Below are positions 1 to 8,850 of a DNA stretch of 61,936 nucleotides, in pieces. The position numbers and the translations under genes are program-made. Positions within the stretch are counted from its first letter, which is position 1. Every line of letters starts with the position of its first letter. Under the pieces are notes generated by a model. The model worked only from the letters and a program-made list of their open reading frames with translations, was not told the origin of the DNA and did no database searches. The DNA comes from Mycobacterium sp. E1214 (GTDB lineage Bacteria > Actinomycetota > Actinomycetes > Mycobacteriales > Mycobacteriaceae): positions 1-61,936 of the forward strand of contig NZ_LZJC01000098.1 in the NCBI RefSeq assembly GCF_001666755.1. The letters are read 5' to 3'.

Positions 1-79
1 CTCCCACGGCCAGAAGGTGCAAAGTGCCGGCAGCAACATGGCCAGCACGGACAGCGCCGTCGGGTCCAGCTGGGCCTAA
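1..79 (+). CDS. esxN: EsxN-type WXG100 protein, 3' end only
   Basis: The window opens inside this gene; codons run from position 2 to a TAA at 77-79. The visible 25 residues end in AVGSSWA, the ending I recall for the EsxN/Mtb9.9 subfamily of small secreted ESX-5 substrates. These proteins form a helical hairpin heterodimer with an EsxM-type partner and leave the cell through the ESX-5 channel. The next gene is espG5, as in the standard ESX-5 order, which supports the assignment. The WXG turn lies outside the window, so the exact paralog (N, I, L, O or V type) cannot be fixed. Confidence 0.8.
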   Translation, partial: SHGQKVQSAGSNMASTDSAVGSSWA

Positions 80-93
80 CCGCAACCTCAGGC

Positions 94-126
94 GCGGCAG
101 CACACCCGGAAGTGGTGTGCTGCCGC
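94..126 (+). terminator. Hairpin between esxN and espG5
   Basis: A perfect 13-bp inverted repeat pairs 94-106 (gcggcagcacacc) with 114-126 around a 7-nt loop. No U-tract follows, so it is a weak intrinsic terminator at best. It may reduce read-through from the highly expressed esx genes into espG5 or protect the 3' end of the esx transcript. Its function is inferred from structure only. Confidence 0.55.
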
Positions 127-197
127 GTCCTGCGGTTATCGTGCAGTTTGAGCCCCTGAAAGTTTTGGGGACCGGCTAGGGACCGACAGAGGTATCG

Positions 198-1100
198 ATG
201 GACCAACAGAGCACCCGCACCGACATCACCGTCAACGTCGACGGTTTCTGGATGCTTCAGGCACTGCTCGACATCCGGCATGTGGCACCGGAACTGCGGT
301 GCCGCCCGTATGTCTCCACCGACTCGAGCGACTGGCTCAACGAGCATCCCGGCATGGCCGTGATGCGCGAGCAGGGCATCGTCGAAAACGATGAGGTGAT
401 CGAGCACGTTGCCGCCCGGATGAGAGTGCTCGCCGCGCCCGACCTCGAGGTCGTCGCCCTGCTGTCCCGGGGCAAGCTGCTCTACGGGGTGGTGGACGAC
501 GAGAACCAGCCGCCCGGTTCGCGCGACATCCCCGACAACGAATTCCGGGTGGTCTTGGCGCGCCGCGGCCAGCACTGGGTCTCCGCGGTGCGAGTCGGCG
601 GCGACATCACCGTCGACGATGTCGCGGTGGCCGACAGCGCGTCGATCGCGTCGCTGGTCATCGACGCCCTGGAGTCGATCCACCACGCGGAGCCGGCGGC
701 CATCAACGCGGTCAACGTGCCGCTGGAAGAGATGCTCGAAGCGACCAAGTCGTGGCAGGAGTCCGGCTTCAACGTCTTCTCCGGTGGCGACCTGCGCCGC
801 ATGGGGATCAGCGCGGCCACCGTGGCGGCGTTGGGGCAGGCGCTGTCGGACCCGGCAGCCGAGGTCGCGGTATACGCCCGGCAGTACCGGGACGACGCCA
901 AAGGCCCCAGCGCGTCGGTGCTGTCCCTCAAGGACGGGTCGGGCGGCCGGATCGCGCTCTATCAGCAGGCCCGGACGGCGGGTTCGGGGGAGGCGTGGCT
1001 GGCGATCTGCCCGGCGACCCCGCAACTCGTGCAGGTCGGCGTCAAGACTGTGCTGGACACCCTTCCGTACGGCGAGTGGAAAACGCACAGTCGCGTGTGA
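198..1100 (+). CDS. espG5: ESX-5 secretion-specific chaperone EspG5
   Basis: This 300-residue protein starts MDQQSTRTDITVNVDGFW and ends PYGEWKTHSRV, which I recall as nearly identical to M. tuberculosis Rv1794. EspG5 is a cytosolic chaperone. It binds the tip of PE-PPE heterodimers, covers the PPE hydrophobic helical tip, keeps the pair soluble and delivers it to the ESX-5 membrane complex. There is no signal peptide or membrane segment, as expected. The gene lies between the esxN-type gene and eccD5, the normal ESX-5 order. The length equals the family norm and the ATG at 198 reproduces the known N-terminus. Confidence 0.95.
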   Translation: MDQQSTRTDITVNVDGFWMLQALLDIRHVAPELRCRPYVSTDSSDWLNEHPGMAVMREQGIVENDEVIEHVAARMRVLAAPDLEVVALLSRGKLLYGVVDDENQPPGSRDIPDNEFRVVLARRGQHWVSAVRVGGDITVDDVAVADSASIASLVIDALESIHHAEPAAINAVNVPLEEMLEATKSWQESGFNVFSGGDLRRMGISAATVAALGQALSDPAAEVAVYARQYRDDAKGPSASVLSLKDGSGGRIALYQQARTAGSGEAWLAICPATPQLVQVGVKTVLDTLPYGEWKTHSRV

Positions 1101-1366
1101 CATTCGATGAAACATAGAGTTTACCAACGCCTTTGCACTCAACATGCGGTTGAGATGCCGACACGGCATACTTCTTGCAAAGAGCAGCAGCAAACCTTTA
1201 GCCAGTGTCACCACACTCTTAATCGCAAGGCGAGGCAGATGAAATCCGAAACAGTCGGGCCGCGCGGTCACCGGCGTCGCAACGCCTCGGTGAGTGCATC
1301 GGCACAGACTCCCGCGCGACGGGCGGCACGGGGTTACTCAATCATCACGGTAGAAAGTGCAGGGCG
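1101..1366 (+). other. espG5-eccD5 intergenic region
   Basis: This 266-bp gap is distinctly more A/T-rich than its flanks, particularly 1105-1215. That composition suits a promoter or leader for eccD5. An open frame across it (1107-1370, 87 codons) has no recognisable family and no convincing ribosome binding site, so I do not call it a gene. I could not pick a clear -35/-10 pair. Confidence 0.4.
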
Positions 1367-2881
1367 ATGACTGCGGTAGTTGTTGAAGCACCACAGCCTG
1401 ACGTCGAGGGAATCTCACAGCCTCAGGCGGTAGTCGTCGGCGTCATGGCCGGCGCCGGCGTCCAGATCGGTGTCCTGCTGGACGCCAACGCCCCCGTCTC
1501 GGTGATGACCGAGCCGCTGTTGAAGGTGGTCAACAGCCGGCTCCGGGAGCTGGGCGAGAGCCCGCTGGAGGCCAAGGGCCGCGGCCGTTGGGCGCTGTGC
1601 CTGGTCGATGGGTCGCCGTTGCGGGCCACCACCTCCCTCGCCGAACAGGACGTCTACGACGGCGACCGGCTCTGGATCCGGTTCATCCCGGACACCGAGC
1701 ACCGCTCGCAGGTCATCGAGCACATCTCGACCGCGGTCGCCGCGGACCTGAGCAAGCGCTTCGCCGCGATCGACCCCGTCGTCGCGGTCCAGGTCGGTGC
1801 CTCGATGGTGGGCATCGGCGTCACCACCGCCGCCGGCCTGCTCGGCTGGTGGCGGTGGCACCACAACTCGTGGTTGCCCACGGTCTACGCCGGGGTGATC
1901 GGCCTGCTGGCCCTGGGCGTCGCGCTGATGCTGCTGATGCGCGCCCGCACACAACAGGACCGTCGCGTCGCCGACATCATGTTGCTGAGCAGCCTGGCGC
2001 CGATCTCGGTGTCCGCCGCGTCGGCGCCGCCCGGTGGGGTGGGATCGCCGCACGCCGTGCTCGGCTTCGGCGTGCTGACCGTCGGCGCGATGCTGGCCCT
2101 GCGGTTCACCGGTCGTCGGCTGGGCATCTACACCGCGATCGTCACCGTGAGCCTGGTGACCGCGATCGCCGCCCTGGCCCGGATGGTCGCCATGACCAGC
2201 GCCGTGACGCTGCTGACCACGGTCGTGCTGGTCAGCGTGCTGGTGTACCAGAGCGCCCCCTCGATCGCCCGCCGTCTGGCCGGGATCCGGCTGCCCGTGT
2301 TCCCGTCGGCCACCAGCCGCTGGGTGTTCGAGGCGCGTCCGGACCTGCCCACCACGGTGGTGCGTTCCGACGGTGGCCCGCCGGTCCTGGAGGGGCCCGC
2401 CTCGGTTCGCGACGTGCTGACCCAGGCCGAGCGTGCCCGCTCGTTCCTGACCGGGCTGCTGACCGGGCTGGGCGTGCTGATGATCGTCTCGCTGACCGCG
2501 CTGTCGGACCCGCACACCGGCCAGCGCTGGCTGCCCGTGTTGCTGGCCGGTTTCAGCGCCGGCTTCCTGATGCTGCGCGGCCGCTCCTACGTCGACCGCT
2601 GGCAGGCCATCACCCTGGCCGGAACCGCTGTCCTGATCGTCGCCGCGGTGGTGTTGCGGTACGCGCTGGTGCTGCAATCCGGCCTCGCGGTTTCGATCAG
2701 CGCGGCGATCCTGGTGCTGCTGCCCGCGGCGGGCCTCACGTCCGCGGCCGTGGTGCCGAACTCGATCTACAGCCCGCTGTTCCGCAAGTTCGTGGAATGG
2801 ATCGAATACCTCTGCCTCATGCCGATCTTCCCGCTGGCATTGTGGTTGATGAACGTCTATGCAGCCATCCGTTACCGCTAA
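1367..2881 (+). CDS. eccD5: ESX-5 inner-membrane channel subunit EccD5
   Basis: This 504-residue protein has a soluble ubiquitin-like (YukD-like) N-terminal domain at about residues 20-115. About eleven hydrophobic helices follow, from about residue 145 to the end. The C-terminus reads LWLMNVYAAIRYR, as I recall for Rv1795. In the ESX-5 complex EccD forms a dimer per protomer and builds the membrane vestibule around EccB, EccC and EccE. The length is normal and there are no internal stops. The gene overlaps the start of mycP5 by 23 bp, so the two are translationally linked. A short AGGG motif precedes the ATG. Confidence 0.95.
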   Translation: MTAVVVEAPQPDVEGISQPQAVVVGVMAGAGVQIGVLLDANAPVSVMTEPLLKVVNSRLRELGESPLEAKGRGRWALCLVDGSPLRATTSLAEQDVYDGDRLWIRFIPDTEHRSQVIEHISTAVAADLSKRFAAIDPVVAVQVGASMVGIGVTTAAGLLGWWRWHHNSWLPTVYAGVIGLLALGVALMLLMRARTQQDRRVADIMLLSSLAPISVSAASAPPGGVGSPHAVLGFGVLTVGAMLALRFTGRRLGIYTAIVTVSLVTAIAALARMVAMTSAVTLLTTVVLVSVLVYQSAPSIARRLAGIRLPVFPSATSRWVFEARPDLPTTVVRSDGGPPVLEGPASVRDVLTQAERARSFLTGLLTGLGVLMIVSLTALSDPHTGQRWLPVLLAGFSAGFLMLRGRSYVDRWQAITLAGTAVLIVAAVVLRYALVLQSGLAVSISAAILVLLPAAGLTSAAVVPNSIYSPLFRKFVEWIEYLCLMPIFPLALWLMNVYAAIRYR

Positions 2882-3527
2882 CGACAAGAGGTGGCGGGGT
2901 CGCGCGTCCGGCGCGGCCCTTGCCGCCGTCTTACTTGCGTCCGGCGCCTTGGGCGGCATGCCGCCCGCGTACGCCGTCTCGCCGCCGACCATTGATGCCG
3001 GGGCGGTGCCGCCCGACGGCCCGCCGGGGCCACCGGCCCCGATGAAGCAGACCGCCTACTGCACCGAGGTCGGCGTGCTGCCGGGCTCGGACTTCCACGT
3101 ACAGCCCAAGTACATGGACATGTTGAACCTGCAGGAGGCGTGGCAGTTCGGCCGCGGCGCCGGGGTGAAGGTCGCGGTCATCGACACCGGTGTGAGCCCG
3201 CACCCGCGGTTCCCGCACCTGATTCCGGGTGGCGACTACATCATGGGTGGCGACGGCCTGTCGGACTGCGACGCGCACGGCACCATCGTCGCGTCGATGA
3301 TCGGCGCCGCCCCCGCCGGCGGCGCGGGTGCACCGCCCGCGGCCCCACCGCCGCGCCGGCCGGTCACCATCCCGACCACCGAGCCGCCGCCGAAAGCGCC
3401 GCCGCCGCAGACGGTGACCCTGTCGCCGTTGCCCCAGACGGTGACGATGGTTCCGCCGAGCCCGCAAGAGGAGCCGGCACCGGGACCGTTCGGCGCGCCG
3501 CCGCCCCCGCCGGCCGCCCAGCCCTGA
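2859..3527 (+). pseudogene. mycP5: Truncated mycosin-5 protease (mycP5 5' part)
   Basis: The reading frame encodes 222 residues; full mycosin-5 is about 585 by memory. Present are a signal peptide (hydrophobic stretch about 18-33, AYA-like cleavage region near 37-39), the N-terminal extension, the subtilase Asp motif (VIDTG, Asp109) and the His motif (DAHGT, His140), then a proline-rich linker from about 150. Missing are the oxyanion-hole Asn region, the catalytic Ser (GTS) region and the C-terminal membrane helix, so it cannot be an active protease. No other frame downstream continues the mycosin sequence, so this is a loss of sequence and not a frameshift. The next gene belongs to the Rv3196 region. 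Mycosins stabilise the ESX membrane complex, so the cut should matter unless another copy exists. Confidence 0.85.
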
Positions 3528-3644
3528 CGGGTTAGGCCCGCTCGCCGCGCCGGTGCCCGCGGGGCGACACCGAACGACCTGCGACGACGCGACCCTGTGG
3601 ACAACTGAACGTGCCGGTCGCCGTCGCCGTGGCATCCTGCGGCG

Positions 3645-4499
3645 ATGCCCTCGGCCGTCGCCTCCTACGCGCTGGACCCCGCGCTGCCCGTCCTGCTGCG
3701 CCCCGACGGCGCCGTCCAGGTCGGCTGGGACCCGCGCCGCGCGGTGCTGGTCCGGCCGCCCGCCGGCCTGGCCGCCGCCGAACTGGCGGGCCTGCTGCGC
3801 TCCATGTCCTCCCCCACCCCGTTGGGCGAACTGCAGCGACGGGCGCGCGAGCGCGGCCTGCGCGACGCCGACGGCCTGACCCAGCTGGTCGCCCAGCTCG
3901 TCGGCGCGGGCGTCGCCACCGAAAGCGGGCCCACGCCCGGGCGGGCGCCGTCGGTGCGGGTGCACGGCCGCGGGCCGCTGTCCGAGCTGCTGGTGGAGGC
4001 GCTGCGCCGCTCGGGCGCCCGCCTGGCGCACAGCAGCCAACCGCACGCCGGCGTCTCGGCCGCCGACACCGACCTGGTGGTGCTGGCGGACTACCTGGTC
4101 GCCGATCCCCGCCTGGTCCGCGACCTGCACAGCCAGGGCGTGGCGCACCTGCCGGTGCGGGTGCGCGACGGCACCGGGCTGGTGGGGCCGCTGGTGATCC
4201 CGGGGGTCACCAGCTGCCTGACCTGCGCCGACTTGCACCGCAAGGACCGCGACGAGGCATGGCCCGCGATCTGCGCCCAGCTGCGCGAGACCGTCGGGGT
4301 GGCCGACCGGGCCACCGTGCTGGCCACGGCGGCGCTCGCGCTCGGCCAGGTGAACCGGGTGATCGCGGCCGTGCGCGGCCGACAGGCCGTCCCCGATCCG
4401 CAGCCGCCCCAGACCCTCAACGCCACACTGGAATTCGACGTGGCGGCCGGCACAATCGTCACCCGGCACTGGGCGCGGCATCCCCTGTGTGCGTGCTGA
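3645..4499 (+). CDS. Cyclodehydratase-like/TOMM leader-binding family protein (Rv3196-type)
   Basis: This 284-residue cytosolic protein matches my recollection of Rv3196. The C-terminal half carries the signature seen in TOMM cyclodehydratase partners and related E1-like proteins: GPLVIPGVTSCLTCADLHRK, with a CxxC pair, followed by DRDEAWP. In azole-forming bacteriocin clusters such domains bind a leader peptide. Here there is no precursor peptide, dehydrogenase or YcaO gene nearby, so that role is not supported. The gene is a conserved orphan in mycobacteria. It is the first gene after the mycP5 break. ATG at 3645 is the first plausible start. Confidence 0.7.
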   Translation: MPSAVASYALDPALPVLLRPDGAVQVGWDPRRAVLVRPPAGLAAAELAGLLRSMSSPTPLGELQRRARERGLRDADGLTQLVAQLVGAGVATESGPTPGRAPSVRVHGRGPLSELLVEALRRSGARLAHSSQPHAGVSAADTDLVVLADYLVADPRLVRDLHSQGVAHLPVRVRDGTGLVGPLVIPGVTSCLTCADLHRKDRDEAWPAICAQLRETVGVADRATVLATAALALGQVNRVIAAVRGRQAVPDPQPPQTLNATLEFDVAAGTIVTRHWARHPLCAC

Positions 4500-4627
4500 C
4501 GCCAGCCTGGCCGGGCGCACCGGCACCCACCGACTGTGCCGTTCGGCACACGGGCAGCGCCGATGCCGAGGTGGGCGCCAGCGGGTGTTACCGGATCGAC
4601 AGCGCGGCCCCCCGACCGTCGTGGATG

Positions 4628-5980
4628 ATGGGAGACGTGGCAGACATCAAGCGTGGCCGCGCTGCGCGCAACGCGAAGCTGGCCAGCATCCCGGTCGGAT
4701 TCGCCGGCCGGGCGGCGCTCGGCTTCGGCAAGCGGCTGACCGGCAAGTCCAGGGACGAGGTCCAGGCCGAGCTGCTGGAGAAGGCCGCCAACCAGCTGTT
4801 CACCGTCCTCGGCGAGCTCAAGGGCGGGGCGATGAAGGTCGGCCAGGCGCTGTCGGTGATGGAAGCGGCCATCCCCGAGGAGTACGGCGAGCCCTACCGC
4901 GAGGCGCTGACCAAGCTGCAGAAGGACGCCCCGCCGCTGCCCGCCAACAAGGTGCACCGGGTGCTCGACGGGCAACTGGGCACCAAGTGGCGGGAACGGT
5001 TTCGTTCGTTCGACGACAAGCCCGTCGCCTCGGCGAGCATCGGGCAGGTGCACAAGGCGGTGTGGTCCGACGGCCGCGAGGTGGCCGTCAAGATCCAGTA
5101 CCCGGGCGCCGACGAGGCGCTGCGCGCCGACCTCAAGACCATGCAGCGCATGGTCGGGGTGCTCAAGCAGCTCTCCCCCGGCGCCGACGTCCAGGGGGTG
5201 GTCGACGAGCTGATCCAGCGCACCGAGATGGAGCTCGACTACCGGCTGGAGGCCGACAATCAGCGCGCGTTCGCCAAGGCCTACGCCGACCACCCGCACT
5301 TCGCGGTGCCACGCATCGTCGCCAGCGCCCCCAAGGTGGTGGTGCAGGAGTGGATCCAGGGCATCCCGATGGCCGAGATCATCCGCCACGGCACCACCGA
5401 ACAGCGCGACCTCATCGGCACCCGCCTGCTGGAACTCACCTTCGACGCGCCGCGGCGGGTGGGCATGATGCACGGCGACGCGCACCCCGGAAACTTCATG
5501 CTGCTGCCCGACGAGCGGATCGGCGTCATCGACTTCGGTGCCGTGGCTCCGCTGCCCGACGGCTTCCCCGTCGAACTCGGGGTCATCATGCGGTCGGCCC
5601 TCGACAAGAACTACGCGGTATTGCTGCCGACGATGGAGAAGGTCGGGTTCATCCAGAAGGGGCGGCAGGTCTCCGAGCGCGACATCGACGAGATGCTGCG
5701 CGCCTACGTTGAACCCATCGAGGTCGACGTCTTCCACTACAACCGCAAGTGGTTGCAGAAGATGACCAGCGTCGAGGTGGACCGGTCGGTGTCGCAGATC
5801 AGGACCGCCCGGCAGATGGATTTGCCGCCCAAGCTGGCCATCCCGATGCGGGTGATCATGTCGGTGGCCGCGATCCTGTGCCAGCTCGACGCGCACGTGC
5901 CGATCAGGGCGCTCTCCGAGGAGCTGATTCCCGGCTTCGCCGAGCCGCTGCCCAGCTCGACGGAGTCGGGCAGCCGCTAG
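4628..5980 (+). CDS. ABC1/UbiB-family atypical kinase (Rv3197-type)
   Basis: This 450-residue protein has the ABC1 (UbiB/ADCK) fold: the KxGQ motif (MKVGQALSVME), the alanine-rich A-loop replacing the P-loop (VASASIGQVHKA), VAVKIQYPG with the ATP-binding Lys, an HGDAHPGNF catalytic loop and IDFGAV in place of DFG. Family members are ATPases or kinases tied to isoprenoid quinone and lipid metabolism. In M. tuberculosis Rv3197 has been linked to macrolide tolerance together with whiB7, its convergent neighbour here. The start at 4628 reproduces the remembered MGDVADIKRG N-terminus; a second ATG lies one codon upstream. Confidence 0.85.
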   Translation: MGDVADIKRGRAARNAKLASIPVGFAGRAALGFGKRLTGKSRDEVQAELLEKAANQLFTVLGELKGGAMKVGQALSVMEAAIPEEYGEPYREALTKLQKDAPPLPANKVHRVLDGQLGTKWRERFRSFDDKPVASASIGQVHKAVWSDGREVAVKIQYPGADEALRADLKTMQRMVGVLKQLSPGADVQGVVDELIQRTEMELDYRLEADNQRAFAKAYADHPHFAVPRIVASAPKVVVQEWIQGIPMAEIIRHGTTEQRDLIGTRLLELTFDAPRRVGMMHGDAHPGNFMLLPDERIGVIDFGAVAPLPDGFPVELGVIMRSALDKNYAVLLPTMEKVGFIQKGRQVSERDIDEMLRAYVEPIEVDVFHYNRKWLQKMTSVEVDRSVSQIRTARQMDLPPKLAIPMRVIMSVAAILCQLDAHVPIRALSEELIPGFAEPLPSSTESGSR

Positions 5981-6262
5981 CTAGGCGGCGACCTCGTCGG
6001 CGCCCCGGTCCTTGCGGGGACGCCCGCGGGGGCGTTTGTAGCTCAGGATGGCGCCGCGCTCGAAGATCTCACCGCCCCACACCCCCCACGGCTCGGCGCG
6101 GTCCAGCGCCTCCGCCAGGCATTGCCGGCGCACCGGGCAGCGCGCACACAGCGTCTTGGCCCGCTCCAGGTCCGTGGGGGCCTCGGCGAACCAAAGGTCC
6201 GGATCGCCTGCGTGACAAGGCAATTCCAGCGACGGCTGTCTGGGGACCGGCGATGCCGACAT
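5981..6262 (-). CDS. whiB7: WhiB7 antibiotic-resistance regulator
   Basis: This 93-residue WhiB-like protein has four Fe-S cysteines (Cys16, Cys39, Cys42, Cys48), a GVWGG turn at about 60-64 and a C-terminal AT-hook (RGRPRKDR, near 79-86), the combination that defines WhiB7. It binds the principal sigma factor SigA region 4 and A/T-rich DNA just upstream of -35 elements. It activates intrinsic resistance genes (erm, eis, tap and others) when translation is inhibited. Its stop codon abuts the stop of the convergent ABC1 kinase gene. Expression is governed by the long leader described in the next entries. An AGGAAGCAGG-type ribosome site precedes the ATG. Confidence 0.95.
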   Translation of the reverse strand: MSASPVPRQPSLELPCHAGDPDLWFAEAPTDLERAKTLCARCPVRRQCLAEALDRAEPWGVWGGEIFERGAILSYKRPRGRPRKDRGADEVAA

Positions 6263-6340
6263 GTCCTGCTCACCTGCTTCCTGATCGGGGCTTCGTGGTG
6301 ATCCGGACCAGGTGTGGGCGGGGATGCAGTCCCGACAAAG

Positions 6341-6377
6341 ATGGCCACGGATCCTTGACTTTCGGGTCCGTGGCCAT
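6341..6377 (-). terminator. whiB7 leader attenuator hairpin
   Basis: A perfect 11-bp stem pairs 6341-6351 (atggccacgga) with 6367-6377 around a 15-nt loop that can add a further GG/CC pairing. Read on the minus strand it is followed by CTTTGT, giving a Rho-independent-terminator form. It lies between the uORF and whiB7. Known biology of whiB7 is transcription attenuation relieved by ribosome-targeting drugs, and this hairpin is placed to do that. Direct from sequence: stem, loop and T-rich flank. Inferred: its regulatory action here. Confidence 0.8.
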
Positions 6378-6396
6378 TTCGGGGGAAGACGGGGGT

Positions 6397-6549
6397 CTAG
6401 CGGTGACCCCGATCCACGGACGCGTCGGTCGCGGCGGCGCGATGCTTGGCACCGGCCGCCCAGGCGGCGGCCTTTCGGGCGGCCGAACGGGAGGTACCCG
6501 CGGACAGCGCCGCGCCGACCACGCCTACACCGAATACGTCGACGAGCAT
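6397..6549 (-). CDS. whiB7 upstream leader peptide (uORF)
   Basis: This 50-residue open frame starts MLVDVFGVGVVGAALSAGTS and ends VDRGHR. A strong ribosome site (GGGAGG, about 8 nt upstream) precedes the ATG at 6549. It lies inside the whiB7 5' leader, ending about 20 nt before the attenuator stem and about 135 nt before whiB7. Stalling of ribosomes on this uORF by antibiotics is the known trigger for whiB7 induction in mycobacteria. The peptide itself is alanine-rich and has no known function of its own. It is unlikely to be the C-terminus of uvrD2, which is in another position on the same strand. Confidence 0.75.
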   Translation of the reverse strand: MLVDVFGVGVVGAALSAGTSRSAARKAAAWAAGAKHRAAATDASVDRGHR

Positions 6550-6587
6550 CGTGGCCACCTCCCTTCCTTCTCCGGACTGCGATTCTG

Positions 6588-6617
6588 AGGGTAAACGCTC
6601 GGCCGCGCGAACCACAA
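6588..6617 (-). promoter_or_regulatory. Candidate whiB7 promoter with AT-rich WhiB7 site
   Basis: On the minus strand a TTGTGG hexamer (rc of 6612-6617) and TACCCT (rc of 6588-6593) are separated by 18 nt. Immediately upstream of the -35 lies an A/T run (AAAATCG at about 6619-6626). That is the arrangement expected for autoregulated WhiB7-SigA promoters, where the AT-hook contacts the A/T segment. The predicted start of transcription near 6581 gives a leader of about 320 nt containing the uORF and attenuator. Confidence 0.6.
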
Positions 6618-6644
6618 ACGATTTTCTGACCTGCGGCGCAGGCC

Positions 6645-8747
6645 TCAGCGCCCCCGCACCAGGCTCAGCACGTCCGACCCGTACTGCTCGAGCTTGCGCG
6701 CGCCGATGCCGGGGATCGCGATGAGCGCCTCCTCGTCGCCGGGCCGCAGCTCGGCGATCGCGATCAGCGTGTTGTCGGTGAAGACGACGTAGGCGGGCAC
6801 CTTCTGCTCCTTGGCGACGTCCGTCCGCCACGACTTGAGTCGCAACAGCAGGTCCTCGTCGACGTCGCCGGCGCAGGTCTCGCATCGCCGCAACATGACC
6901 GCCGCGGGCGTGCTCAACTCCCGGTTGCAGATCCGGCACCGGGTCGCGGCCCCACGGGTGCGCCGCGCCTTGGTGGGCATCGCGTCGGCGCGGGTCTGCG
7001 GGGCGATGCCGTTGAGGAACCGCGACGGCTTGCGGCTCTGCCGCCCGCCCGGGGTCCGCGACAGCGCCCAGCTCAGCGACAGATGCACCCGCGCCCGGGT
7101 GATCCCCACGTAGAGCAGGCGGCGCTCCTCCTCGACCGCCTCGCTCTCCGGGCCGTGCGAAAGCGCGTGCGAGATGGGCAGCGTGCCGTCGGCCAGCCCG
7201 ACCAGGAACACCGCGTCCCACTCGAGCCCCTTCGCGGCGTGCAGCGACGCCAGCGTGACGCCCTGGACCACCGGTGGGTGACGCGCGTCGGCGCGCAGCC
7301 GCAACTCGGTGAGCAGCCCGGGCAGGTCGAGCTGCGGACGCTGCGCCACCTCGACGTCGACCAGCTCCGCCAGCGCGGACAACGCCTCCCAACGCTCCCG
7401 CGCGCGGGTGCCGTCGGGCTCCTCGCCCGTCAGGCCCAGCGGCTCGAGGACGGCGCGCACCACCTCGGGTAGCGGGCCCTCGGCGCCCCGCTCCGCCGCC
7501 CGCTGCAACGCCAGCAACGCCTGCTTGATCTCCTGGCGGGTGAAGAAGCCCTCGCCGCCGCGCACCTGGTAGGCGATGCCCGCCTCGGTCAGCGCCTCCT
7601 CGTAGATCTCCGACTGCGCGTTGACGCGGTAGAGCACGGCGATCTCCGACGCCGGGGTGCCGGACTCGATGAGCCGCGCGATCTCGGCCGAGACGGCGGC
7701 GGCCTCGGCCGGCTCGTCGGGATGCTCGCGAAACGCCGGCGCCGGACCCGGTGGCCGCTGGCCGAGCAGGTGCAGCTTGCTGCCGGCCACCCGGCCGCGA
7801 GCCGCGGCGATCACCTGGTTGGCCAGCGACACCACCTGCGGGGTCGAGCGGTAGTCCCGCTCGAGGCGCACCACGCTGGCGTCGGGGTAACGCCGCGAGA
7901 AGTCGAGCAGGAACCGCGGCGTCGCGCCGGTGAACGAATAGATGGTCTGGTTGGCGTCGCCGACGACGGTCAGGTCGTCGCGGTCGCCCAGCCACGCCGT
8001 GAGCACCCGCTGCTGCAGCGGGGTGACGTCCTGGTACTCGTCGACGACGAAGCAGCGGTAGCGGTCGCGGAACTCGTCGGCGACGGCGGAGTCGTTTTCG
8101 ATCGCGGCGGCGGTGTGCAGCAGCAGGTCGTCGAAGTCGAGCAGCGTGACGTCGTCATCGCGGGCTTTGAGCGCCTCGTAGGCGGCGTAGACCGTCGCGA
8201 CGCGGGCGGCGTCCAGCGGGGTGTCGCGGCCCTCGGCGGCCACGGCGGCCGGGTACTCCTCCGGCCCGACGAGCGACGCCTTGGCCCATTCGATCTCGCC
8301 GGCCAGGTCCCGGATGTCGTCCGTGCTGGCGTTGATCCGGCTGCGGCTGGCCGCGCGGGCGACGACGGCGTACTTGCTGTCCAGCAGCTGCCAGCCGGTG
8401 TCGCCGACCACCCGCGGCCAGAAGTACCGCAGCTGCCGACGCGCGGCCGCGTGGAAAGTGAGGGCCTGCACCGCGCCGACGCCGGTGCCGGCGGTGGCGT
8501 CGAGCGCGCGCAGCCGCGCGCGCATCTCCCCCGCCGCGCGCTGGGTGAACGTGACCGCCAGGACCTGCCCGGCGGCCACATGGCCACCGGCGACCAACTG
8601 GGCGATCCGGTGCGTGATGGTGCGCGTCTTGCCCGTGCCGGCGCCCGCGAGCACACACACCGGGCCGCGCGGCGCCAGCACGGCTTCGCGTTGCTCCTCA
8701 TCGAGGGCGGCGGTGAGCGGGTCAACGACCGTCGGCATGGCGTCCAT
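6645..8747 (-). CDS. uvrD2: ATP-dependent DNA helicase UvrD2
   Basis: This 700-residue SF1 helicase has Walker A GAGTGKT at 35-41, the [10 protein letters not shown] motif [13 protein letters not shown] and the [13 protein letters not shown] motif VI. Unlike UvrD1 it has a tetracysteine linker (CRICNREL ... CETC) and a C-terminal HRDC domain ([13 protein letters not shown]). UvrD2 is essential in M. tuberculosis and unwinds 3'-tailed duplexes in repair and replication. I chose the ATG at 8747 because GGGAGG lies 5 nt upstream and the length equals the family's. The frame stays open upstream through the tandem repeat, but that extension is not protein-like. Confidence 0.93.
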   Translation of the reverse strand: MDAMPTVVDPLTAALDEEQREAVLAPRGPVCVLAGAGTGKTRTITHRIAQLVAGGHVAAGQVLAVTFTQRAAGEMRARLRALDATAGTGVGAVQALTFHAAARRQLRYFWPRVVGDTGWQLLDSKYAVVARAASRSRINASTDDIRDLAGEIEWAKASLVGPEEYPAAVAAEGRDTPLDAARVATVYAAYEALKARDDDVTLLDFDDLLLHTAAAIENDSAVADEFRDRYRCFVVDEYQDVTPLQQRVLTAWLGDRDDLTVVGDANQTIYSFTGATPRFLLDFSRRYPDASVVRLERDYRSTPQVVSLANQVIAAARGRVAGSKLHLLGQRPPGPAPAFREHPDEPAEAAAVSAEIARLIESGTPASEIAVLYRVNAQSEIYEEALTEAGIAYQVRGGEGFFTRQEIKQALLALQRAAERGAEGPLPEVVRAVLEPLGLTGEEPDGTRARERWEALSALAELVDVEVAQRPQLDLPGLLTELRLRADARHPPVVQGVTLASLHAAKGLEWDAVFLVGLADGTLPISHALSHGPESEAVEEERRLLYVGITRARVHLSLSWALSRTPGGRQSRKPSRFLNGIAPQTRADAMPTKARRTRGAATRCRICNRELSTPAAVMLRRCETCAGDVDEDLLLRLKSWRTDVAKEQKVPAYVVFTDNTLIAIAELRPGDEEALIAIPGIGARKLEQYGSDVLSLVRGR

Positions 8748-8850
8748 ATCGGCCTCCCATACTGGCAGCCGCGACCGACAAACGGTCGGCACCGCCGCGG
8801 GCCGCCCGCGTGGCTCCGCGTGTCGCCCGGCGAGTTGCCGCGCCAGCGCC

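Noticed and set aside
1107..1370. 87-codon open frame between espG5 and eccD5
   Set aside because: No ribosome site, no family resemblance, mixed composition, and it overlaps the eccD5 start. The region is better explained as a leader or promoter.
3140..3535. Alternative frame that might continue mycP5 after a frameshift
   Set aside because: The alternate frame gives Arg/Ala-rich shadow sequence with none of the expected mycosin motifs, so a simple frameshift does not explain the short gene.
3528..3644. Insertion sequence or att site at the mycP5 junction
   Set aside because: No inverted terminal repeats, transposase remnant, tRNA or direct repeat is visible in this 117-bp stretch.
3645..4499. 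Thiazole/oxazole-modified peptide (bacteriocin) cluster
   Set aside because: The cyclodehydratase-like gene is alone; no precursor peptide, YcaO partner, dehydrogenase or exporter is adjacent.
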